Positions 28,301 to 36,316 are shown, counted from the first letter of the stretch. The stretch is DNA of 59,581 nucleotides from Synechococcales cyanobacterium S06 (GCA_011391125.1 JAABRE010000023.1:1-59581), one strand, 5' to 3'. The notes: generated from the letters alone by a model not told the origin. A program made the numbers and translations.

Positions 28301-28877
28301 TGATTCAATGTACAAAAAATTAGAAAATATTAAGCCATTTCCTAATCTAAAAAAACATCTTGATCAATTTCAAACAGTTATAACTTCTGATAATAAACCT
28401 TATGGTTTGCATCGAGCAAGAGAGGAAAGCTTTTTTATTGGTGAAAAGATTATTGCACTAAGAAAATGTGTTGGTGAACCAAAATTTACTTATACAGATT
28501 TTGATTGCCATGTTTCAGCAACATTTTATGTAATTAAGACAAATAGAATAAATTTAAAATATTTAACTGGTTTGCTTAACTCAAAAATGATTGCTTTTTG
28601 GTTAAAAAATAAAGGTAAAATGCAAGGAAATAACTATCAATTGGATAAAGAGCCTTTATTGGAAATTCCAATTTTTAATTATTGTAATCCTCAAATAATA
28701 GAAAACATTGTTAATGAAATTCTTACACTTAAATCTCAAGGAAAAGACACCACAAAATTAGAGCAACAAATAGATAATTTAGTTTATAAACTTTATGAAT
28801 TAAGTTATGAAGAAGTTAAAATAATTGATCCCGAATTTAGTTTAAGTGAAAAGGAATATGAGGAGATAAAAGTCTAA
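25374..28877 (+). CDS. Eco57I-type class I DNA adenine methyltransferase with C-terminal specificity region
   Basis: 1167 residues. The N-terminal region (about 1-360) has no obvious nuclease motif. The N6-adenine methyltransferase core holds motif X-like GAYYTPKEIVHYM, motif I DPAIGSGAFPMGLL and motif IV VIGNPPYVKEY. A TaqI-like C-terminal target-recognition region follows (about 950-1130, including ATFYVIKTNRINLKYLTGLLN). The NPPY motif marks N6-adenine methylation. With the PLD-SNF2 protein encoded just upstream it would form a two-subunit modification/restriction system. It shares its family with type IIG, type ISP and BREX PglX enzymes, but no other BREX or DISARM genes are seen. Confidence 0.87.
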   Translation: MTQLQIQELFKQRYNQAKWKQFLGETFYDAKLFIKPQVLTGFDNQIADQVLRLGDIFLNENGIERQISVYEVTLTQGVILERNRVGLRNLLRKYWQNIDGAFIVYYHPESTNWRFTYVSELTGYDAEGEFIEIKTEPKRYTYVLGENESVKTAVERFETIIKKGKNLTLDDVKEAFSVEKLDQTFFAQYKKQYEQFCQYMVSQKGILETIFNGNEKAIRDFNKKLLGRIVFLFFIQKKGWLGVQKNENWGEGDSNFLSNQYNNFPHKELFYQDFLAVLFFDTLNTTRNHDLIELVKNNPCRIPYLNGGLFSEDDQNQRNLIFPPHLFENLFNFFNQYNFTIYEDDPNDHTVAVDPEMLGHIFENLLEDNKDKGAYYTPKEIVHYMCQESLIEYLTTWFENEGYNVIGYANLSNAIQPALFPLNELRKGQLELEVAVKSNQKQIDRSLIERLLKKTLNNQDQQLILQYYEQFNLALDTVKICDPAIGSGAFPMGLLHEIFTAKQTLHTFEYGNTTNFKASEIKLNIIQNSIYGVDIEKGAVDIARLRFWLSLIVDESEPKALPNLDYKIVVGNSLVSKLGDDIIDIDWEMKGKKQTNLLYDVSKPEAILKQISDQQKEFFNPDSDKKKLASDIRNLKIDLLISQLELMVKEKGIETKPTGKGKTLTKQTELYLQTMGWKNTISQLKKLKTKPNLPLNFFDWKLDFPEVMNEEVTNRIGFDIVIGNPPYVKEYTNKEVFNKIPYYQGKMDLWYSFACVGIDLLKKQGLLSFIATNNWVTNSGASLMRNKVLEDSKIIKLIDFGSFMIFENASIQTMIMFFKNENNIDNYKFELKRITSKNALFSDVLELLNYIKTENNEFIYPTIYKKELFNKSLTFSNNHFESILNKIKGKTNFFLDSKKEIAQGIVIPQDYVNKKSKEILGLDYKVGQGIFVLSEDEKQSMNLLKNELQLIKPYYTTNQLQKWYGNSKNNEWIIYTDSMYKKLENIKPFPNLKKHLDQFQTVITSDNKPYGLHRAREESFFIGEKIIALRKCVGEPKFTYTDFDCHVSATFYVIKTNRINLKYLTGLLNSKMIAFWLKNKGKMQGNNYQLDKEPLLEIPIFNYCNPQIIENIVNEILTLKSQGKDTTKLEQQIDNLVYKLYELSYEEVKIIDPEFSLSEKEYEEIKV

Positions 28878-28878
28878 A

Positions 28879-29050
28879 CGGTGATTTTTTTGATTTGTGT
28901 GATTTTTTAGATTTACTGTAATCAAGAGAAAATAATCACACAAATCATAATAATCAGCCAAAATCATAGTTAAGATTTTTTAGATTTACTGTAATCAAGA
29001 GAAAATAATCACACAAATCATAACAATGATAGTAAAAAATCACAATAATC
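28879..29050. repeat. Palindromic, AATC-phased repeats upstream of the GxxExxY gene
   Basis: A 50-bp direct repeat (28901-28950 and 28974-29023) contains GATTTTTTAGATTTACTG and AATAATCACACAAATCA. Upstream, TGATTTGTGTGATTTTTT is the inverted counterpart, so the whole block is a large interrupted palindrome. AATC or its complement recurs roughly every 9-11 bases. A third related copy follows the gene at 29511-29575. Confidence 0.8.
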
Positions 29051-29108
29051 ATAGTCAGAGTTGTGTTTTAATTCTAGTAATTATTTAGTCAAACAAAGTA
29101 AAATAAAG

Positions 29109-29510
29109 ATGATCAACGAAAATTACAAATACTCCGAACTTACCTCAAAAATTATCGGCTGTGCTATGACTGTGCATAAAATATTGGGTAATGGTTTTCA
29201 AGAAGTGATTTATCAAAGAGCCTTAGCCATTGAAATGCAATTAGCAGGGATTTTCTTTGCCAGAGAATTTGAAATGCCTATTTTTTACAGAGAAGAAAGA
29301 ATAGGCACAAGGCAGGTTGATTTTTTTGTGGAAAACATAATATCAGTGGAATTAAAAGCCGTGATTAAATTAGAAAACGTCCATTTTGCCCAAGCAATTA
29401 ACTATTTAGAAGCATACAATCTGGAAATTGGATTACTAATAAATTTTGGTGAAACCAGTTTGAATTTCAAAATATTTACCAACAAAAAATATAAACCATC
29501 TAAATTATGA
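29109..29510 (+). CDS. GxxExxY family protein
   Basis: 133 residues from the internal Met at 29109 (MINENYKYSELTSKIIGCAM). The family signature is LGNGFQEVIYQRALAIE, followed by RQVDFFVENIISVELKAV, which resembles a PD-(D/E)XK nuclease core (D...ExK). The C-terminus has INYLEAYNLEIGLLINFG. The function of GxxExxY proteins is unproven; a nuclease-like fold is suspected. Family members commonly occur in repeat-rich settings, and here the gene lies between palindromic repeats that end close to both its ends. The longer frame start at 29061 lies inside repeat-like sequence and is disfavoured. Confidence 0.85.
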   Translation: MINENYKYSELTSKIIGCAMTVHKILGNGFQEVIYQRALAIEMQLAGIFFAREFEMPIFYREERIGTRQVDFFVENIISVELKAVIKLENVHFAQAINYLEAYNLEIGLLINFGETSLNFKIFTNKKYKPSKL

Positions 29511-29575
29511 TTTTTGTGATTTAGGGAAATCAAGAAAATCATAAAAATCACAATAATCACACAAATCATAGTCAA
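29511..29575. repeat. Third AATC-phased repeat, downstream of the GxxExxY gene
   Basis: Begins TGATTTTTGTGATTTAGGG and continues with AATCACAATAATCACACAAA and TCATAGTCAAGATTT, matching the ends of the upstream copies. With 28879-29050 it encloses the GxxExxY gene. The remaining gap to uppP (to 29744) holds a GGGTTAAC hairpin and a GCGCAACAACGAACC half-repeat. Confidence 0.75.
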
Positions 29576-29744
29576 GATTTTGGGTTAACGCAGTTAACCC
29601 CTACATTATCAAAAAATAATCATTTGCAAGATTTGCGCAACAACGAACCTTTATTCATTGATGTTTTATTTCTGATTACCTACTTAACGACTCTTAACTG
29701 GTAAATTAGATTAGTATTTTTTAAAATTTATAGTTGAAATTTAG

Positions 29745-30692
29745 ATGAAAAATATCGCTAAATGGTTAATTTGGGCTAGTTTAGGTTTAAGTTTAAGTTT
29801 AAGTGGTCTTGTCAGTGCAGCAGAAACTACCACAAATACAACAACATCACAGTTTAATCCTAATCCGTTTCAAGCCCTTATTTTAGGCATGGTTCAAGGT
29901 TTGACTGAATTTTTACCCATCAGTAGTTCTGCTCATTTGAAGGTTGTACCGGTAGTCTTGGGTTGGGGAGATCCGGGAGTGACTTTTACAGCAGTAATCC
30001 AATTGGGTAGTATTGGCGCAGTTTTGTGGTATTTTTGGGGTGATATTAGTAGTTTGACGGTTGGTATTATTAAGGCTTTTAAGTCATCAAATTATCAAGC
30101 TCAGGAGTTTAAAATTGGTTTGGGGATTGCGGTTGGTACTTTGCCCATTGTCTTTTTTGGCTTGTTATTGAAAGCTTTTGAACCGGTTTGGTATGATACG
30201 ACTTTAAGGAGTATGACGGCGATCGCCATTGCTTCAATTTTCATGTCAGGATTGTTGGCTTTAGCGGAATATTTAGGTAAGCAACAACGCAATTTTGACA
30301 ATTTAACCACTAAAGATGGTGTCTTGATGGGATTAGCGCAATCTTTAGCGTTAATTCCGGGGGTTTCGCGTTCTGGTTCGACCATAACTGCGGGTTTATT
30401 TATTAATTTAGAACGCGCAACTGCGGCTAGATTTTCGTTTTTGTTAGGCATTCCTTCCATTACATTAGCCGGTTTAGTGGAACTTAAGGACGTATTTAAA
30501 ACGGGTATAAATGGGGATGAAGTTGTCTCTTTAATAGCAGGAATTGTTTCAGCAGCTATTTTTTCTTATTTGGCGATCGCCTGGTTAATCGAGTATCTTA
30601 AAAAGCAAAATACTTGGGTTTTTGTCTGGTATAGATTAATTTTTGGTATGATGATTTTGGGAGGAGTATTTTTCGGTAAAATTAGCAATTAA
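29745..30692 (+). CDS. uppP: Undecaprenyl-diphosphatase
   Basis: A 315-residue BacA/UppP. It recycles undecaprenyl pyrophosphate for cell-wall synthesis in the cytoplasmic membrane. The two active-site motifs are visible: QGLTEFLPISSSAHL near residue 52, and LIPGVSRSGSTITAGL near residue 203. About eight membrane helices. The first 30 residues (KWLIWASLGLSLSLSGLVSAA) form an extra signal-like segment, common in cyanobacterial homologues and absent from the E. coli enzyme. Confidence 0.94.
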   Translation: MKNIAKWLIWASLGLSLSLSGLVSAAETTTNTTTSQFNPNPFQALILGMVQGLTEFLPISSSAHLKVVPVVLGWGDPGVTFTAVIQLGSIGAVLWYFWGDISSLTVGIIKAFKSSNYQAQEFKIGLGIAVGTLPIVFFGLLLKAFEPVWYDTTLRSMTAIAIASIFMSGLLALAEYLGKQQRNFDNLTTKDGVLMGLAQSLALIPGVSRSGSTITAGLFINLERATAARFSFLLGIPSITLAGLVELKDVFKTGINGDEVVSLIAGIVSAAIFSYLAIAWLIEYLKKQNTWVFVWYRLIFGMMILGGVFFGKISN

Positions 30693-30698
30693 TAGTTA

Positions 30699-30764
30699 AC
30701 TATCAACTATCAACTATCAACTATCAACTATTAACTATCAACTATCAACTATCAACTATCAACT
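30699..30764. repeat. ACTATCA heptamer array upstream of the TIGR03279 gene
   Basis: About nine ACTATCA units, one degenerate, ending 6 bases before the ATG at 30771. The array sits exactly where a ribosome-binding site would be, and starts 7 bases after the uppP stop. Confidence 0.9.
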
Positions 30765-30770
30765 AAAATT

Positions 30771-32105
30771 ATGAGTATTAAACCAGCGAAAATTAGTCAA
30801 GTAATTCCTGATAGTATTGCGGCCGAAATTGGCTTTGAAATTGGCGATGCGATCGTCTCCATTAATGGTAGTCAATTACGAGATTTAATCGACTATCAAT
30901 TTATGTGTGCTGATGAATTTTTGGAACTTGAGGTATTAGATAAAAAGGGGAAAATTCATCTTGTCGAAATAGAAAAAGATTACGATGATGATTTAGGTTT
31001 GGAGTTTGAAACTGCGCTTTTTGATGGTTTAATTCAGTGTAATAATAATTGTCCTTTCTGTTTTATTGACCAGCAACCTCCGGGTAAACGGAAAACTTTA
31101 TATTTAAAAGATGACGATTATCGGTTAAGTTTTCTCTATGGAAGTTACCTAACTTTAACTAATTTAAGTGACAAAGAATGGGATCGCATTGCAAAAATGC
31201 GCTTATCGCCACTGTATGTGTCCATACATTCCACTGAAACGGAAATTAGGTCAAAATTGTTAAAAAATCACCGCGCTGGTCTCATTTTAGAGCAGTTAAA
31301 ATGGTTTCAAAAAAATGACCTGCAAATTCACGCTCAAGTGGTGGTTTGTCCTGGAATTAATGATGGTATTCATCTGGAAAGAACGTTGTTAGATTTGGCG
31401 AAGTTTCATGAAGGTGATTTTCCAACGGTAGCTTCCGCAGCCGTTGTACCCGTAGGATTAACCCGTTTTCGACCTAACCTCGATGAGCTAACTCCTGTTA
31501 GTAAAAATAAAGCGAGGGAAGTTATTAAACAAGTTAAGCAACTTCAAGCTAATTTTACTCAAGAATTAGGCAGTAATTTTGCTTGGTTAGCTGATGAATG
31601 GTTTTTAATTGCCCAAGAAGATTTACCCCCCGAATCTCACTATGAAGATTACCCGCAAATTGGCAATGGTGTCGGTTCTATTCGCCAGTTTATTAAGCAG
31701 TTTCATGATACAGCCAATAACTTATTGCCGAATAGTTTAAATAAACCTAAAAAATTCACTTGGGTAGTAGGAAATGCGGTGGAATACGCTTTTCAAGAGT
31801 TAATAAATCGCTTAAATCAAGTGGAAAATTTGCAGGTTAGTTTAATTCCTTTAAATAGTAATTATTGGGGACAAGAAATTACGGTGACAGGTTTATTGAC
31901 GGGAGATGATTTAATCCAAGGTTTAAGCAATCACGATTTAGGAGAGGCAGTTTTATTACCCACTGTAATGTTAAAACATGGCGAATTATTATTTTTAGAT
32001 GATTTAACTGTTAGTGAGGTAGCTAAACAATTAAATACTAAAATTATCCCCGTAAATGGCATCGAAGAATTAATTAAAACCCTTATAATTGACATAGATG
32101 AATAA
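30771..32105 (+). CDS. TIGR03279-family radical-SAM-like iron-sulfur protein with PDZ and DUF512
   Basis: 444 residues. A PDZ-like N-terminus (KISQVIPDSIAAEIGFEIGD) precedes a radical-SAM-like Cys cluster, C90-x3-C94-x2-C97 (CNNNCPFCF), followed by IDQQPPGKRKTLYLKDDDYR. The C-terminal part has the DUF512 segments (EDYPQIGNGVGSIRQF and VTGLLTGDDLI). This family is widely kept in cyanobacteria, but its reaction is unknown. The cysteines and length look intact. Translation may be affected by the heptamer array just before the start. Confidence 0.88.
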   Translation: MSIKPAKISQVIPDSIAAEIGFEIGDAIVSINGSQLRDLIDYQFMCADEFLELEVLDKKGKIHLVEIEKDYDDDLGLEFETALFDGLIQCNNNCPFCFIDQQPPGKRKTLYLKDDDYRLSFLYGSYLTLTNLSDKEWDRIAKMRLSPLYVSIHSTETEIRSKLLKNHRAGLILEQLKWFQKNDLQIHAQVVVCPGINDGIHLERTLLDLAKFHEGDFPTVASAAVVPVGLTRFRPNLDELTPVSKNKAREVIKQVKQLQANFTQELGSNFAWLADEWFLIAQEDLPPESHYEDYPQIGNGVGSIRQFIKQFHDTANNLLPNSLNKPKKFTWVVGNAVEYAFQELINRLNQVENLQVSLIPLNSNYWGQEITVTGLLTGDDLIQGLSNHDLGEAVLLPTVMLKHGELLFLDDLTVSEVAKQLNTKIIPVNGIEELIKTLIIDIDE

Positions 32106-32373
32106 AAGTTCGTTATTGCGCTTTAGGGCTTCATGCTTGAATTGCCAAGTTAAATGATAATTTAACCTAACAGACTAATTAGAAATCTGATTTTCGTCAG
32201 TTGCTCGGTTTTTCGACAGGATACTTGGTTAAAACTCCGATTTCTGAGCCGTAGCAATTGGCTGGTAAAATGGTTATTACTTCTTACTTGTTAATTCTTA
32301 CTTGTTACTTCTTACTGAATTGACTTGTTTTAAGCTAAGATCACCGTAAAATACTAGATAAAAGATACTACTT

Positions 32374-33888
32374 ATGTTATTTATGCGTAATTTCTTGTTA
32401 ATCAAAGCTACTTTGCTGGGGGTTTTTTGTTATACCGGTATAATCAATGCTCAACCTTTGACAAATCCTCCCGCTAGACAGAATCCTCAAGTTGACAATC
32501 CCCTGATGAAGCCTTCGGATACAAAAACCCCTTCCACTTTACCAGAAAATATGAATCCTAGTCCAAATCCTTTGTTGTTTCCTACCCAAGTTGATGAGGT
32601 GAAAATCGATAATATTCAGGCCATCACTTTACAACAGTCGATCAATTTAGCTCAAAAAAACAACAAGGATTTAGAATTGGCCAGTTTGAATTTAGATAAA
32701 TCCCAGAAACAGTTAAGGGAAGCGATCGGGGCCGAATTTCCCACCCTGGCTGCTACTATGGACTTTAATCGCACAGATTCTGCTAGTTCCAAGTTATCCC
32801 TTCAACGTGCTGAACTACAGGGATCATCTTTACTGAATACTAGTTCAGCAAGCACCTCTTTTAATACGGGTGTGGAAGTAAATTATAATGTTTATACCGG
32901 TGGCCGTCGAAGTGCGCAAATTAAAGCCTCAGAAAAGCAGGTAGATTTTAATCAATTAGAAGTGGAAAGAATTGCTCAGGAAATTCGTTTAAATGTTAGC
33001 ACCGATTACTACAATTTACAGGGTGCTGATGCGGCCGTCAGGATTGAAGAGGCAGCCATTGATGATGCGAATCAAAGTTTACGGGATGCCCAATTACTCG
33101 AACGAGCCGGTTTAGGTACAAAATTTGATGTGTTACAAGCTCAAGTTGACTTGACTAATCGTGAACAACAGTTAGTGTTGGCGATTGCAACTCAGGTAAT
33201 TGCGCGACGACAATTAGTTGAAAGAATTGGCTTGGCTCAAAATGTTGAGGTATTTGCCGCAGATCCCATTGAAGTGGCTGCCGAATGGCAATTATCTTTA
33301 GAGGAGACCATTCTGTTAGCTTATAAAAATCGAGCTGAGTTGGAACAATTTTTGATTCAACGTGAAATTGAACAACAACAGCAAAAATCCGAAATTGCCG
33401 CCAATAAACCCCAAGTTAGTCTTTTTGCTAATTATGATGTCTTAGCCGTGGCCAATGACGAAGTAGGTCCTGCTGATGGTTTTGCTGTGGGAGCAAGAAT
33501 GCGTTGGAATTTCTTTGATGGCGGTACAGCCAAAGCTCGAGAGGACCAAAATAAGATAGATGAAAACATCGCTGAAGCTCGTTTTGGTCAACAACGTGAT
33601 CGAATTCGTTTTGAAGTTGAGGACGCTTACTACAAACTTCAGGGAAACCGAAAAAATATTGATACAGCAACTCAATCAGTGAATTTAGCGGAGGAAAGTT
33701 TAAGATTAGCTAGATTACGTTTTCAATCCGGTGTGGGTACTCAATCTGATGTTATTGATGCTCAAACCAAATTGACCAGTGCTCGTGGTGATCTTTTAAG
33801 GTCGGTTGTTGCCTATAATCGACAATTGGCGGCTTTAGAACGTTCTGTCAGTAATTTACCTGATAGTACCTTATTTGAAACCCCTTAA
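32374..33888 (+). CDS. TolC-family outer membrane efflux protein
   Basis: 504 residues. The signal peptide reads about FLLIKATLLGVFCYTGIINA, followed by a proline-rich region of about 50 residues (TNPPARQNPQVDNPLMKPSD). Two OEP repeats of long helices follow, with typical GAEFPTLAATMDFNR, NYNVYTGGRRSAQIKASEK and RWNFFDGGTAKA strands. It would form the outer-membrane channel of export pumps. An alternative start four codons in (MRNFLLIK) is possible. Immediately downstream lie 340 bp of simple repeats. Confidence 0.9.
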   Translation: MLFMRNFLLIKATLLGVFCYTGIINAQPLTNPPARQNPQVDNPLMKPSDTKTPSTLPENMNPSPNPLLFPTQVDEVKIDNIQAITLQQSINLAQKNNKDLELASLNLDKSQKQLREAIGAEFPTLAATMDFNRTDSASSKLSLQRAELQGSSLLNTSSASTSFNTGVEVNYNVYTGGRRSAQIKASEKQVDFNQLEVERIAQEIRLNVSTDYYNLQGADAAVRIEEAAIDDANQSLRDAQLLERAGLGTKFDVLQAQVDLTNREQQLVLAIATQVIARRQLVERIGLAQNVEVFAADPIEVAAEWQLSLEETILLAYKNRAELEQFLIQREIEQQQQKSEIAANKPQVSLFANYDVLAVANDEVGPADGFAVGARMRWNFFDGGTAKAREDQNKIDENIAEARFGQQRDRIRFEVEDAYYKLQGNRKNIDTATQSVNLAEESLRLARLRFQSGVGTQSDVIDAQTKLTSARGDLLRSVVAYNRQLAALERSVSNLPDSTLFETP

Positions 33889-33925
33889 ACAGCAGGGTGT
33901 TTTCATTCTCGGAGGTGAAAAAGGT

Positions 33926-34101
33926 TGGGACTGAGGGGAATGGGGGATTGGGGTATTGGGGTATTGGGGGATTGGGGGAATGGGGTATTGGGGTATTGGG
34001 GTATTGGGGGAATGGGGGAATGGGGGAATGGGGGAATGGGGGAATGGGGTATTGGGGTATTGGGGTATTGGGGTATTGGGGTATTGGGGTATTGGGGGAA
34101 C
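33926..34101 (+). repeat. G-rich octamer array (GGGGTATT / GGGGGAAT)
   Basis: About 20 tandem 8-base units of two variants arranged in blocks. The four-G tracts at fixed spacing on the plus strand are a strong G-quadruplex pattern. Frames across it translate as Gly-Trp-rich low complexity and are not genes. Confidence 0.92.
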
Positions 34102-34110
34102 GATATTCTT

Positions 34111-34254
34111 AACTCCCTAACTCCCTAACTCCCTAACTCCCTAACTCCCTAACTCCCTAACTCCCTAACTCCCTAACTCCCTAACTCCCTAACTCCCTAA
34201 CTCCCTAACTCCCTAACTCCCTAACTCCCTAACTCCCTAACTCCCTACCTCCCC
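34111..34254 (-). repeat. AACTCCCT octamer array
   Basis: Seventeen near-perfect AACTCCCT units, 9 bases after the G-rich array. On the minus strand this reads GGGAGTTA repeats, so the two arrays place G-tracts on opposite strands back to back. They lie between convergent tolC and ferredoxin genes. Confidence 0.95.
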
Positions 34255-34271
34255 AAATCCTTGTTTAACTG

Positions 34272-34568
34272 CTACGGTTTAGTGTTCACTGTAACTGGTC
34301 CATGGGCCAGAGTTTGACAAGCTAAACGATAATTCTCCGGTTTTTTCTTCAGTTTACGTTGCTCAAAATCCGTTTTTTCAGAAAGGTTTTCCATACCTGA
34401 GACAATTTCTACAATACAAGTACCGCATTGACCATAACCTCCGCAATTGATCAATTTGCCTCGCAGGGTATATAAATCAATACCATTTTGTAAGGCTTTT
34501 TCCCTTAAATTCGCCCCATCTGCGGCAATTACTTCTTTATTCTCTTTTACAAAGGTTATGTTGGCCAT
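34272..34568 (-). CDS. [2Fe-2S] ferredoxin-like protein
   Basis: A 98-residue protein with the plant-type ferredoxin cluster: a Cys in [17 protein letters not shown] (C-x5-C-x2-C) and the fourth Cys in [11 protein letters not shown]. It is a soluble electron carrier. Sequence outside the loop differs from photosynthetic PetF, so it is likely one of the minor ferredoxins. The GGAGGAG ribosome site directly before the ATG supports the start. Its stop lies 17 bp from the repeat array. Confidence 0.87.
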   Translation of the reverse strand: MANITFVKENKEVIAADGANLREKALQNGIDLYTLRGKLINCGGYGQCGTCIVEIVSGMENLSEKTDFEQRKLKKKPENYRLACQTLAHGPVTVNTKP

Positions 34569-34787
34569 TACTCCTCCTTAAATTTCATGAATGTATTTCT
34601 ATATATTAAGCAATATTAAGCAAAAGATCAGGGTGACTAAATTGACAGTAAAAGCGAGCGCTAATATTTGAGATAATAGACAATTTGTAAAGTGATATTG
34701 CGAGTCTGTGAAAAATCCCTAAATATCTTTTACAACAAGATTAGAAGCTTGAAAGTAAAAAATAATTTCGTAATTTTGGGAATAGCT

Positions 34788-35093
34788 ATGAATAACGACG
34801 GACAAAAGTATCGCATGATTTGCACCTTGACCTTTGGTGATATTTACGGACAAATTATCGTTTGGTTAGGTGTCATTTTTCTCACTCTGGCCACCACTTT
34901 AGCCCTTTGGAGCAGCACTCGTCAAATTTATGCTTTAGCCACCGTGGGAATTGTATTAGTTTTGTCTTTACCTTTCCTTTTGTTTGCTTTCGTGACCACT
35001 TTGTTAAATCACATTGAATTTTTGCCCCTGGAAGATGATCTCAAAAGTCGTAAAGTAGAACCCGCCAAACGGACTGCTAGTCAAGTCAATTAA
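34788..35093 (+). CDS. Small cyanobacterial two-helix membrane protein (hypothetical)
   Basis: 101 residues from the Met at 34788 (MNNDGQKYRMICTLTFGDIY), chosen over an upstream frame start that adds an unlikely basic stretch. Two hydrophobic helices are visible (about 21-38, IIVWLGVIFLTLATTLAL, and 47-70, YALATVGIVLVLSLPFLLFA), then a polar tail. The regular composition suggests a conserved gene, but no name is recognised. A clear intrinsic terminator follows. Confidence 0.72.
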   Translation: MNNDGQKYRMICTLTFGDIYGQIIVWLGVIFLTLATTLALWSSTRQIYALATVGIVLVLSLPFLLFAFVTTLLNHIEFLPLEDDLKSRKVEPAKRTASQVN

Positions 35094-35100
35094 CCAAAAA

Positions 35101-35138
35101 ATAATTAACAATTAATAATTGTTAATTATTTTTTTTTA
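35101..35138 (+). terminator. Intrinsic terminator after the small membrane protein gene
   Basis: Perfect 12-bp arms ATAATTAACAAT and ATTGTTAATTAT around a TAAT loop, followed by eight or more T residues. The stem is AT-only, but the shape is canonical. Confidence 0.75.
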
Positions 35139-35278
35139 ACAAAAAATAAAAGGGAGAAAAACAGTTATTAAAAGATAAGTAAAAAGAGGGACTAAAAATA
35201 GTAAGCTAAAAATAAAGTGAGCCAAAATATTAAGTAATTTGAGCTATAATCATTTTAATAACTAATAACTAATAAACC

Positions 35279-35758
35279 ATGAACATTAGAATAGGTAACG
35301 GTTACGATATTCATAAATTGGTGGAAGGAAGACCTTTAATTTTAGGAGGAGTAGAAATTCCCCATCACTTGGGATTATTAGGTCATAGCGATGCTGACGT
35401 TTTAACCCATGCCATCATGGATGCCATGTTAGGAGCGTTAAGTTTAGGAGATATTGGCCATTATTTTCCACCTTCTGATGATCAATGGAAAGGTGCAAAT
35501 AGTTTAATTTTATTGGAACAAGTACATAATTTAATTAAGTCTAAAGGTTGGGAAATTGTTAACCTTGATTCGGTGATTGTTGCTGAAAAACCTAAGCTTA
35601 AACCCCATCTTTCTAAGATGATTGAAAAGTTAGCAATTACCTTAAATATTGAACCAGAAAAAATTAGTATTAAAGCTACTACTAACGAGCAATTAGGTCC
35701 CGTTGGTCGGGAAGAAGGTATTGCTAGTTATGCAGTAATTTTAGTTAAAAATAGTTAA
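35279..35758 (+). CDS. ispF: 2-C-methyl-D-erythritol 2,4-cyclodiphosphate synthase
   Basis: A 159-residue IspF of the MEP isoprenoid pathway. Zinc ligands are visible: D8 and H10 in GNGYDIHKL, and H42 in [12 protein letters not shown]. The family signature continues with [11 protein letters not shown] and the C-terminal [17 protein letters not shown]. It acts as a trimer in the cytosol and feeds carotenoid, quinone and phytol synthesis. Full length. Confidence 0.96.
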   Translation: MNIRIGNGYDIHKLVEGRPLILGGVEIPHHLGLLGHSDADVLTHAIMDAMLGALSLGDIGHYFPPSDDQWKGANSLILLEQVHNLIKSKGWEIVNLDSVIVAEKPKLKPHLSKMIEKLAITLNIEPEKISIKATTNEQLGPVGREEGIASYAVILVKNS

Positions 35759-35760
35759 AT

Positions 35761-35845
35761 TGTTGGTTCGTTGTTGGGCTTCAGCCCAAATCTGCTCTTA
35801 GTTGGGCTTCAGCCCAATATTAGCGCTAAAGCGCAACAACGAACC
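35761..35845. repeat. Compound palindromic repeat of the TTGTTGCGC family
   Basis: Outer arms GTTGGTTCGTTGTTG and CAACAACGAACC enclose two GGGCTTCAGCCCAA hairpins and an AGCGCTAAAGCGC. It lies between convergent ispF and the YlqD gene and could also serve as a bidirectional 3' end. Confidence 0.75.
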
Positions 35846-35859
35846 GAGGACATTTTTTT

Positions 35860-36303
35860 CTAAATTTCGCCCCTAATATCTTCGACTATTCCATCCTTAA
35901 CTACTATTTCAAGATTAAGTTTCTGGATTAAATTATCGCCTTTTTCAATGCTAAAAAAGCTTTCCATTTGTCCTTGAGAAACTTCTTGATCTTGTTCTAA
36001 GGATTGCACTTGTTGTAATTGGGTTAATAATTGGTTTTTTTGCTGTAATAGTTCTCCTTTTTTCTGGTTAACTTGACCTTGAATGTTCTCAATTTGTTGA
36101 GTCACTTGGGGACCAGGTGGTTTGATACTTGTTTTTTGAATCTCAGAAATTGCCCTTTGTCCTTGTAAGTCAAGTGCTTGCAAATTGCCATCAAGTTGAT
36201 TGATTTGTCCTTGAAGTTGCTGTATTACTTCCTCTTTCCAGCGATCGGTTACAATTACCTTAATGTTGACTGGTCTTTTCAAGATTAATTTGCTAATGTC
36301 CAT
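35860..36303 (-). CDS. YlqD family protein
   Basis: 147 residues with the YlqD pattern: an N-terminal strand (ILKRPVNIKVIVTDRWKEEV), a long Gln-rich coiled coil (about 25-110) and a C-terminal beta strand region (NLEIVVKDGIVEDIRG). Function unknown. It follows the acyl-ACP synthetase gene by 13 bp on the same strand and is likely co-transcribed with it. Confidence 0.8.
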   Translation of the reverse strand: MDISKLILKRPVNIKVIVTDRWKEEVIQQLQGQINQLDGNLQALDLQGQRAISEIQKTSIKPPGPQVTQQIENIQGQVNQKKGELLQQKNQLLTQLQQVQSLEQDQEVSQGQMESFFSIEKGDNLIQKLNLEIVVKDGIVEDIRGEI

Positions 36304-36316
36304 CGGTCATTGTTCC

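Noticed and set aside
21766-28877. BREX or DISARM system
   Set aside because: Only a helicase and a methyltransferase are present; pglZ, brxC/pglY, drmB and drmC-like separate genes are absent.
33897-34128. Two overlapping Gly-Trp-rich reading frames
   Set aside because: They are produced by the GGGGTATT repeat and lack any domain or ribosome site.
33926-34254. CRISPR-like array
   Set aside because: Units are 8 bp and contiguous, with no 25-40 bp repeats, no unique spacers and no cas genes. It is simple-sequence repeat.
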